Positions 13,756 to 22,341 of a stretch of DNA of 30,739 nt are shown here, piece by piece. The notes beneath the pieces were generated by a model that saw only the letters and a program-made list of their open reading frames with translations, made no database searches and had not been told where the DNA came from. Positions within the stretch are counted from its first letter, which is position 1, and each line of letters opens with the position of its first letter. The position numbers and the translations under genes are program-made. Source of the stretch: a virus; the IMG/VR virus record IMGVR_UViG_3300025652_000322, positions 1-30,739 of that record; one strand, written 5' to 3'.

Positions 13756-14369
13756 TGAGCATAGTTACACTTAATGATAGAGCAGTTAGATCGGTATCAG
13801 CCTTTGGATCTATACACACTGGATCAATGGTGTTTATTAAAAAGTTGACTGCTAGTTCTAGTTCTACTTTAAGTTTTGTTAATGGTAGTTCTGATGTAGT
13901 GTTGGATTCTACTTATAAAGAATATTTATTTACATTTAAAGATATTCATCCACAAAATGATGGAAGACATTTTAGAATTGGTTTTAGAGATGGTGGTACA
14001 GACTATGATGCTACTACAACAACAAGTTATTTTAATGGTTATCATGAGGAGGGAGATGGAACAGCAGCTCTTCAATATGAAGCTGCCATAGATCAAGCAC
14101 AAAGCACAGATCCCGTTAAACTAAATGGAGCAGTTGGTTATGACAACGATGAGTGTCTTGGTGGATATTTACGTTTATTTAATCCAAGTTCTACAACTTT
14201 TGTAAAACATTTTATATCTGAAATATCATCTACACACGATGCTCCAGCTGCTAATCATTGTTTTGCTGCTGGATATTGTAATGTAACTGCAGCAATTGAT
14301 GCAGTGCAGTTTACCATGAATACAGGCAACATAGACGCTGGAGATATTTGCCTTTACGGAATTCTATAA
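13755..14369 (+). CDS. Putative receptor-binding tip protein B3
   Basis: A 204-residue paralogue. The block B N-terminus (MSIVTLNDRAVRSVSAFGS) leads to FIKKLTASSSSTLSFVNGSS, DSTYKEYLFTFKDIHP, a diverged middle (RDGGTDYDATTTTSYF), LFNPSSTTFVKHFISE, GYCNVTAAIDAVQFTM and GNIDAGDICLYGIL. The FIKKLTASS and TYKEYLF segments match A3 (10576), the third protein of block A. It contains three cysteines in its last 60 residues or so, unlike its paralogues. It is followed by 30 nt and a strong AAAGGAGA site for the chaperone-like gene. Confidence 0.8.
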   Translation: MSIVTLNDRAVRSVSAFGSIHTGSMVFIKKLTASSSSTLSFVNGSSDVVLDSTYKEYLFTFKDIHPQNDGRHFRIGFRDGGTDYDATTTTSYFNGYHEEGDGTAALQYEAAIDQAQSTDPVKLNGAVGYDNDECLGGYLRLFNPSSTTFVKHFISEISSTHDAPAANHCFAAGYCNVTAAIDAVQFTMNTGNIDAGDICLYGIL

Positions 14370-14399
14370 AGATGATACATAACACCAAAGGAGAAAACT

Positions 14400-14699
14400 A
14401 TGCCAAGATATCATAATATAAACGGTAACAAAGTACAATTTACAGCAGCTGAAGAGACAGCTAGAGACAATGAAGAAGCGGCTTGGGCTAACGCAGCTCC
14501 TGCTAGAGCTTTAGCGGATCTAAGATCTAAGAGAGATCGTCTTTTAACAGCATCTGATTGGGAAATTACATCGGAACTTGAAAAAGGGAATGCTATATCA
14601 TCTGATATGAAAACCTACAGACAAGCTCTTAGAGATTTACCTGATGGTAAAGATACTGTTGAAAAATGTGAAAACGCTACATGGCCAACTAAACCGTAG
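14400..14699 (+). CDS. Tail assembly chaperone-like protein
   Basis: A 99-residue protein. After a short N-terminus (MPRYHNINGNKVQFTAAEE) and an Ala-rich helix, the module LADLRSKRDRLLTASDW, then MKTYRQALRDLPDGKD, matches the short C-terminal domain of phage tail assembly chaperones ('LRxxRdxlLxxsDW...YRqaLRdlP'). In this phage it follows the two fibre cassettes directly, fitting a role in folding or attaching fibre subunits. It is not homologous in its N-terminus to the small proteins at 8958 and 12170, but it occupies the same kind of slot. Good AAAGGAGA ribosome-binding site. Confidence 0.75.
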   Translation: MPRYHNINGNKVQFTAAEETARDNEEAAWANAAPARALADLRSKRDRLLTASDWEITSELEKGNAISSDMKTYRQALRDLPDGKDTVEKCENATWPTKP

Positions 14700-14718
14700 T
14701 AGAGCATAGGAATACACT

Positions 14719-16875
14719 ATGTTACAAAAAGTACAGTTTGCACCAGGCTTTAATAAACAAGTTACAGCGACCGGTGGCGAAGGCCAATGGGTTAATGGTG
14801 ACAATGTTAGGTTTAGATATGGCACACCAGAAAAAATAGGTGGTTGGGCACAATTAGGTTCTATTGAACTAACTGGACGTAACACAGCTATTCATCATTT
14901 TGTAAATGCTTCAGGTATTAAGTATGCAGCGTTAGGTACAAATAGAATATTGTATGCTTATTCCGGTGGTATTTTTTACGACATACACCCAATCAAAACT
15001 ACAACAACTTTAACATCAGCTTTTACAACAACTAATGGTTCTGCAGTTGTAACATTAACTTTTTCATCTGCTCATAATATGAGTGCAGGTGATATTATAT
15101 TATTAGATAGTTTTACAAGTATTACAAATTCTAATTTTGTTTCCGGTGATTTTACAGACAAAAAATTTATGGTAACAAGTATACCAACGGATACAACTAT
15201 AACTATTACCATGTCTTCTAACGAATCAGGATCAGGTGCATCTACATCAGGTGGTATTCGTGTTCAACATTACTATCCTGTAGGACCAGCAGTTGAAGTT
15301 GCAACAACAGGTTGGGGTCTTGGATCATGGGGTGGTGTAAAACAAGGACAGTTTACATCGACATTATCATCAGGAATAAATGCATCAGCTACAAGTTTAA
15401 CTATGGCTAGTTCTACATCGTTTGCATCATCAGGAACAGTTATTATAGGTTCAGAATTAATTACATATACGGGAAATAGTGGGGGTACGTTATCGGGTTT
15501 AACTAGAGGTGCCAACGGTACAACAGCAGCAATACATAGTTCTGGTGCAACCGTTACAGATGCATCTAATTATTTTGCATGGAACGCTGCAGCATCTGGA
15601 GATATTGTAACAGCACCAGGTTTATGGTCATTAGATAATTTTGGTAACAAACTTATTGCAACTATATTTGGTGGAGAAACTTTTGAATGGGATTCTGATC
15701 CCATAGGTGCAACATCAACTAGAGCAACAATTTTAGCTAATGCTCCAACATCCTCTGCATTTAGTTTAGTATCTACACCGGACAGACACTTAATATTTTT
15801 TGGAACAGAAACAACTATTGGCACAAAATCTACACAAGACGAAATGTTTATAAGATTTTCTGATCAAGAAAATATTGATGGCTCTGATGCTTATGCACCA
15901 AGTGCAATTAATACTGCAGGTACACAAAGACTTGCAGATGGATCAAAAATTGTTGGAGCGATTAGAGGACGGGATGCTATTTATGTTTGGACTGATACTG
16001 CTTTGTTTATTATGCGTTTTGTAGGATCTCCTTTTACTTTTTCATTTCAACAAGTTGGTACAAACTGTGGATTGATAGGAAAAAATGCAGCGGTTGAAGT
16101 TGATGGTACTGCGTATTGGATGTCAGAAAATGGTTTTTTTAGATACACAGGTAAACTAGAATCATTACCATGCTTAGTTGAAGATCATGTTTACGATGAT
16201 ATTAATACAATTCCAAAACAACATATCAATGCAGGATTAAATAATTTGTTTGGTGAAGTAATGTGGTTTTATCCTAACTCAGGATCAAATACAGTTAACA
16301 GAATGGTTTGTTATAATTATTTAGACTCAACACCAGATAGACCCGTTTGGACTACAGGCACATTAGCAAGAAGTGCTTGGCAAGATTCTGCTGTGTTTGG
16401 TAAACCTCATGCAACAGAATATGATACAAGTTCTAATGGTACATCTGGAAGTGCTACTTTTGTTCAAGGAAATACTGATGGTGTTAGTTATTACTATGAA
16501 CACGAAACAGGTTTAGATCAAATAAGAGAAGGTGCAACTACATCTATTACTGCAAGTATAGAATCTGGTGACTTTGATATTGGTCAACAAGGATTACAAG
16601 GTGATGGTGAGTTTATGATGAAAATAAGAAGAGTGCTACCAGATTTTTTATCACAAACAGGAGACACTAGGATTACATTAAATTTAAGAGACTTTCCTAA
16701 TCAAACACAAGCTAGTTCTACACTAGGTCCTTTTAGTATATCAAGTTCTACAAATAAAATAGACACACGAGCTAGAGCTAGATCAATATCTTTAAAAATA
16801 GATAACACAAGCACAAGTCAGTTTTGGAAACTAGGTACATTTAGATTAGATATACAACCGGATGGTAGAAGATAA
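14719..16875 (+). CDS. Large tail nozzle/hub-like protein (P22 gp10-like role)
   Basis: A 718-residue protein. It opens with the recognisable pattern QKVQFAPGFNKQVTATGGEG, QWVNGDNVRFRYGTPEKIGG and TNRILYAYSGGIFYDIHP, characteristic of a marine phage tail protein that I place with the short-tail nozzle or DNA-stabilisation proteins. Two beta inserts follow: VVTLTFSSAHNMSAGDIILL (about residues 105-180) and SGTVIIGSELITYTGNSGGT with LSGLTRGANGT (about 235-275). The second half looks like a repetitive beta-propeller: LWSLDNFGNKLIATIFGG, TPDRHLIFFGTE, GRDAIYVWTDTALFIMRF, GTAYWMSENGFFRYTGK, GEVMWFYPNSG. The gp10-like role is inferred from fold pattern and from the adaptor genes present. It overlaps the next gene by 1 nt. 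Confidence 0.72.
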   Translation: MLQKVQFAPGFNKQVTATGGEGQWVNGDNVRFRYGTPEKIGGWAQLGSIELTGRNTAIHHFVNASGIKYAALGTNRILYAYSGGIFYDIHPIKTTTTLTSAFTTTNGSAVVTLTFSSAHNMSAGDIILLDSFTSITNSNFVSGDFTDKKFMVTSIPTDTTITITMSSNESGSGASTSGGIRVQHYYPVGPAVEVATTGWGLGSWGGVKQGQFTSTLSSGINASATSLTMASSTSFASSGTVIIGSELITYTGNSGGTLSGLTRGANGTTAAIHSSGATVTDASNYFAWNAAASGDIVTAPGLWSLDNFGNKLIATIFGGETFEWDSDPIGATSTRATILANAPTSSAFSLVSTPDRHLIFFGTETTIGTKSTQDEMFIRFSDQENIDGSDAYAPSAINTAGTQRLADGSKIVGAIRGRDAIYVWTDTALFIMRFVGSPFTFSFQQVGTNCGLIGKNAAVEVDGTAYWMSENGFFRYTGKLESLPCLVEDHVYDDINTIPKQHINAGLNNLFGEVMWFYPNSGSNTVNRMVCYNYLDSTPDRPVWTTGTLARSAWQDSAVFGKPHATEYDTSSNGTSGSATFVQGNTDGVSYYYEHETGLDQIREGATTSITASIESGDFDIGQQGLQGDGEFMMKIRRVLPDFLSQTGDTRITLNLRDFPNQTQASSTLGPFSISSSTNKIDTRARARSISLKIDNTSTSQFWKLGTFRLDIQPDGRR

Positions 16876-17039
16876 TGGCAAGAATAGTACAAGCATTAAC
16901 ACAACCTAATAAAGAATATGATCAACAAATACAACAATCGTTTGTAAGAGATGTAGATAGTATTGTTCAAAAATTAAATACAACTTATCAACAAGATCTA
17001 AAAGACGAAGCAGAAGCGGAGGCTTTTTTCTTTGGCTAA
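16875..17039 (+). CDS. Small 54-residue helical virion-associated protein
   Basis: An ATG overlapping the upstream stop (TAATG, 16873-16877) opens a 54-residue frame: MARIVQALTQPNKEYDQQIQ at the start and DLKDEAEAEAFFFG at the end. It is helical and Gln-rich. The 'DEAEA.AFFxG' ending recurs in short proteins encoded between the tail hub and small MANTFK-type proteins of marine phages, which makes it a credible gene. Function unknown. Its stop overlaps the TTG start of the next gene by 8 nt, so the two are probably coupled. Confidence 0.75.
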   Translation: MARIVQALTQPNKEYDQQIQQSFVRDVDSIVQKLNTTYQQDLKDEAEAEAFFFG

Positions 17040-17373
17040 TACATTTAAAAATAAAAAAGTAGATTTAACTACAACTAGCGCTACAACATTATATACGGTG
17101 CCAACGGCCACTACCGCTATAGTTAAATCTATATTAGTGTCTGATGATTCTGGTAGTGGTGATACAGTTACAATTACTATCACTGATGCTAGTGATAATG
17201 TATTTAATTTATTTAAAACAAAGTCCATATCTGCTAATGGCACTACAGAATTATTAACAAATCCTTTGATATTAGAGGAGAGTGAAATACTAAAAGTAAC
17301 TGCTGCTACGGCAAACAGACTACATGTGGTCCTATCTACATTAGAAGTTCAAAAAAGAACTGTTACAACATAG
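17032..17373 (+). CDS. Small beta-sandwich virion protein (TTG start)
   Basis: A 113-residue protein starting at a TTG codon (17032-17034). Its N-terminus MANTFKNKKVDLTTTSATTL aligns with the MANTFK start of the protein at 7696. No ATG exists upstream or within the conserved N-terminus. Strands include LYTVPTATTAIVKSILVSDD, GDTVTITITDASDNVFNLF and LILEESEILKVTAATANRL, ending VVLSTLEVQKRTVTT. It is a paralogue of 7696-8061, placed with tail rather than fibre genes. The rare start and the overlap with the preceding gene imply expression by coupling at a lower level. Confidence 0.72.
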   Translation: MANTFKNKKVDLTTTSATTLYTVPTATTAIVKSILVSDDSGSGDTVTITITDASDNVFNLFKTKSISANGTTELLTNPLILEESEILKVTAATANRLHVVLSTLEVQKRTVTT

Positions 17374-17429
17374 GCTTGATTTACTTGACAAAAACAAGTA
17401 ATATAGGAAACCCACAGGTTAAAATCCTG
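17346..17429 (+). other. Cluster of three small inverted repeats in an 81-nt gap
   Basis: AGTTC/GAACT with an A6 loop (17346-17361, inside the end of the upstream gene), TTACTTG/CAAGTAA with a 7-nt loop (17381-17401) and CAGG/CCTG with a TTAAAAT loop (17415-17429). The gap precedes a gene that lacks a Shine-Dalgarno sequence. The role is unclear: weak terminator, processing site or operator. The third hairpin resembles a tRNA T-arm, but no acceptor stem was found. Confidence 0.35.
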
Positions 17430-17454
17430 CTTTTAAACTAACTTAAAAAATTAT

Positions 17455-19595
<2,141 letters not shown>

Positions 19596-19596
<1 letters not shown>

Positions 19597-19862
19597 TGTT
19601 GTTTACAAAAGGTATGGGAGCTATAATAAAAGGTGCTACTACAGGTGGTGCAAAAAAAACTATTAAAACTCCGTCAGATTTTATATTAAAAAATCAATTA
19701 AAAAATATTCAAAAAACACCTAACAAAGAATTTAAAAAAGTAAATTTAAAAATGCCAGAAGATGGTTCTACAGTAAAAGGTAAAGTAGGCAAAAAAAATT
19801 ATAAAAAAGAAACTAAACGTTACCATCAAGCACATAAAAGAATGGGATTAATTAAGGATTAA
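19596..19862 (+). CDS. Small, very basic protein
   Basis: An 88-residue, strongly lysine-rich protein (KKTIKTPSDFILKN, GKVGKKNYKKETKRYHQAHK) that begins MLFTKGMGAIIKGATTGGA, a short Gly/Ala stretch. Its net positive charge suggests nucleic-acid or acidic-protein binding, such as packaging alongside DNA inside the head. It overlaps the acidic-rich 713-residue protein gene by 1 nt (TAATG) and is followed 3 nt later by the Gln/Gly-rich protein. Function unknown. Confidence 0.65.
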
Positions 19863-19864
19863 AT

Positions 19865-21238
19865 ATGGCAACAGAACAACGAAATTTATTTAACCCAAAG
19901 ATAGAGGCATTATCAGAAAAATATACTGATGCCATGGGCGCATTGGCAGCAACGCCATTTACAGGTGCACAAATATCAGCAATGGCACCGAAGGTTGCAC
20001 CTCAAACAGCATTACAACAACAAGCAACACAATTAACAGGTTCAGGTATTGGATCATATCAACCATTTGTAACAGCAGCACAACAAGCTGCAGGTACAGC
20101 AGGAACTGGTTTAGGTTTAGCACAAACAGGATTAGGAATTGCAGGACAAGAATTAACAGGAGCAGGAACAACATTAGGAACTGCTGGCACACAATTAACT
20201 GGAGCACAACAAGCTCTTGGTGCAGCAGGAACAACCACTGCAGGAGCAGGACAATTTATAGGTGCAGCAGGAACAGGATTAGGTCAAGCAGGAACTACAC
20301 TTGGTGGAGTATCTCCATTTATTGGTGCAGCACAATCAGGATTGGGAGCTGCAGCAGGTTTAACTGGAACAGGAGCAGGAACAGGAGCAGGATCATTGTC
20401 TTCTTACATGTCACCCTACCAACAACAAGTTATTGATACAACACTTGCAGAATTTGATAAACAAGCAAAAGCACAACAACAATCTATATCAGATCAAGCT
20501 GTAGCTCTTGGTGGTTTTGGTGGTGGTCGTGAAGGTGTTATGCAAGCAGAATATCAAACAGCATCAGATAAAAACAGAGCAGCAATACAAGCACAATTAT
20601 TAGCACAAGGATTTAGTCAAGCACAAGCTGCAAGACAAGCAGATTTACAGAACCAAATGTCATTATCACAAGGTCAATTAGGTTTAGGTCAAGCAACAGG
20701 ATCTTTAGCTGCACAACAAGCAGCACTTGCACAAGGTCAATTAGGTTTAGGTCAAGCACAACTTGGTTTAGGTTCTGCACAGGCACAACAAGCAGGTCAG
20801 TCAGCAGGTATGGCTGGTCAAAGAGCAGCGCTTGCACAAGCACAAGCAGGTTTTGCTGGTCAAAGAGGTGCAATGGCAGGACAACAAGCAGGTCTAGCAC
20901 AAGGTCAATTAGGTTTAGGACAATTCCAACAAGGATTAGGTGGAGCACTACAAGGATTCCAAGGAACAGATATAGCAAGAGTGGGTCAGGTGGGCGCCGC
21001 AGATCAAGCTTTTGCACAAGCAAACATAGATGCACAAAGAGAAAAAGAAAGAATGGGACTATACGAACCATACGAAAGACTTGGATTCTTAGGATCAGGT
21101 CTAACGGGATTAATGGGTGGCATGGGACCTCAATATCAATTCCAAAACCAAGGCAGTGCAAGTCCATTAGCAACAGCTCTTGGAGTAGGATCAACTCTTG
21201 GCGGTATTTACGGTAACGTTACAGGTAAAGGTAACTAA
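19865..21238 (+). CDS. Ala/Gly/Gln-rich repetitive virion protein, probable ejection protein
   Basis: A 457-residue protein of extreme composition. Residues 70-175 are A/G/T/L/Q repeats of the type LGTAGTQLTGAQQALGAAG. The core SSYMSPYQQQVIDTTLAEFD, then VALGGFGGGREGVMQAEYQ and AQGFSQAQAARQADL, is conserved in marine phages, with the GGxGGxREG turn between helices. Residues 265-365 are again repetitive: AQGQLGLGQ units recur at DNA 20667, 20730 and 20898 with near-identical sequence. The C-terminus (YEPYERLGFLGSGLTGLMGG, ATALGVGSTLGGIYGNVTGK) has hydrophobic Gly-rich segments that could insert in membranes. The T7 gp14-type ejection role is inferred from layout, not from detectable identity. 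It overlaps the next gene by 1 nt. Confidence 0.7.
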   Translation: MATEQRNLFNPKIEALSEKYTDAMGALAATPFTGAQISAMAPKVAPQTALQQQATQLTGSGIGSYQPFVTAAQQAAGTAGTGLGLAQTGLGIAGQELTGAGTTLGTAGTQLTGAQQALGAAGTTTAGAGQFIGAAGTGLGQAGTTLGGVSPFIGAAQSGLGAAAGLTGTGAGTGAGSLSSYMSPYQQQVIDTTLAEFDKQAKAQQQSISDQAVALGGFGGGREGVMQAEYQTASDKNRAAIQAQLLAQGFSQAQAARQADLQNQMSLSQGQLGLGQATGSLAAQQAALAQGQLGLGQAQLGLGSAQAQQAGQSAGMAGQRAALAQAQAGFAGQRGAMAGQQAGLAQGQLGLGQFQQGLGGALQGFQGTDIARVGQVGAADQAFAQANIDAQREKERMGLYEPYERLGFLGSGLTGLMGGMGPQYQFQNQGSASPLATALGVGSTLGGIYGNVTGKGN

Positions 21239-22341
21239 TGAATAGAACTTTAAGAAGACCGATGTTTAGAATGGGTGGATCAACAGGTGAAGGTATTACA
21301 TCTGGACTACAAGCACCTAGACAACAATATCAAGGGACAGGTGATGCATCAGATCAAAACGTTAAAAAATTTAATGAAGAAATGAACATGGCAGATTTTT
21401 TAAGAAACGCAACTATTGGTGATATGAGAAGAGCATCAGAATCAATGGGTTATAAACCTAGAGGCACTAACACAAATGATTTTTTAATTAGTATGGGGTT
21501 AGATTTAGCATCAAGACCTACATCAGGTAATATATTTGCTGACCTTGCAACATCATCTAAAGGTCCATACAAAGAATTTATGGCAGCTAAACAATCTGCA
21601 GCAGAACAAAGATATGCAAGTGAATCAGATCTATTTAAATCTATGATGGAAGGTCAATCAGACATACTTGCATCAGAAGCAGAGTCAGGAACTTCTGGAA
21701 AAATATTTGATAAAGAAAACACAGCTAGGATGATTAAAGATTACATTACTGATATAAATAATACTACAAGTCAGTTAGAATCTCCAGATTTAACACCAGA
21801 AAAAAGAAAAGAATTAGAACAAAGTTTACAAATTTCAAGAGCACAATTAGCAAGTATTAAAAAACAAAGTCCGTATGCAGCAGCTGTATTAAAATCAGAT
21901 AAATTTGTTAAAGGAATGGTTCGTACAATTATGGAAAGATTAGTTCAAGATACAGATAAATATCCTGAAGGAGAAAATGATCCTAATTTATATAAAGATG
22001 CATACCAAGAATTTATTAGATACTTTGAAGATCAATTTGCTACGGGTGGTAGAGTTGGTTTACAAATGGGTGGAGAACCTATGCAAGCAGCACAAACACA
22101 AGGTCAAATGCCCATGGACCAAGGACCTCAAGAGTCTCAAGAAATGCCAGAAGAATTACAAAACATAGATTACGATACATTAAGAACAAGATTACCACAG
22201 AGTATTACAGATGACATTGTAACTTTGATTGCAAATAGTGCTGAAGCAATGGAAGATTTTGCTATGATACAATCACAACAAGATGTTGATATGTTTAATA
22301 ACAAATACGGTGTTGAATTAGTATTACCATCGGAGGCGTAA
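21238..22341 (+). CDS. Putative internal virion protein with GGR motif
   Basis: A 367-residue protein. The N-terminus RRPMFRMGGSTGEGITSGL is a conserved marine-phage signature. A helical region follows (NDFLISMGLDLASRP, KGPYKEFMAAKQSAAEQRY, LTPEKRKELEQSLQISRAQL). Then comes FATGGRVGLQMGG (about residues 265-277), a Met/Gln/Pro linker (QGQMPMDQGPQESQEMPEE) and a C-terminal module ITDDIVTLIANSAEAMEDFA, QDVDMFNNKYGVELVLPSE. The order 'GGRxG...GG motif, Met/Gln-rich linker, conserved C-terminal module' parallels that of the 713-residue protein. Function unknown; it is joined by 1-nt overlaps to both neighbours, which suggests the same particle or complex. Confidence 0.72.
   Translation: MNRTLRRPMFRMGGSTGEGITSGLQAPRQQYQGTGDASDQNVKKFNEEMNMADFLRNATIGDMRRASESMGYKPRGTNTNDFLISMGLDLASRPTSGNIFADLATSSKGPYKEFMAAKQSAAEQRYASESDLFKSMMEGQSDILASEAESGTSGKIFDKENTARMIKDYITDINNTTSQLESPDLTPEKRKELEQSLQISRAQLASIKKQSPYAAAVLKSDKFVKGMVRTIMERLVQDTDKYPEGENDPNLYKDAYQEFIRYFEDQFATGGRVGLQMGGEPMQAAQTQGQMPMDQGPQESQEMPEELQNIDYDTLRTRLPQSITDDIVTLIANSAEAMEDFAMIQSQQDVDMFNNKYGVELVLPSEA

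Larger units (their letters stand above)
11266..14369 (+). repeat. Receptor-binding cassette B (duplicated five-gene block)
   Basis: Second copy of the five-gene order seen at 8063-11235, with identical junction spacings (1-nt gap, 3-nt gap, 1-nt overlap, 1-nt overlap). N-termini of the three tip proteins are of a different type from block A. Confidence 0.85.

Noticed and set aside
8063-14369. Diversity-generating retroelement for fibre variation
   Set aside because: No reverse transcriptase gene and no template/variable repeat pair with adenine-biased mismatches was seen; the variation pattern looks like duplication and recombination.
17385-17413. TTGACA as a promoter -35
   Set aside because: No -10-like hexamer lies 16-18 nt downstream; the TAATAT at 17399 is too close.
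17381-17440. Possible tRNA or tRNA-derived attachment site
   Set aside because: Only a T-arm-like loop and an unrelated stem are present; the putative anticodon loop lacks T33 and no acceptor stem pairs with the 3' side.
20613-21194. Long minus-strand open frame (193 codons)
   Set aside because: It is antisense to the Ala/Gly/Gln-rich gene; its Leu/Val-rich product is the expected mirror of CAA/GCA/GGT codons, and it has no ribosome-binding site or family resemblance.
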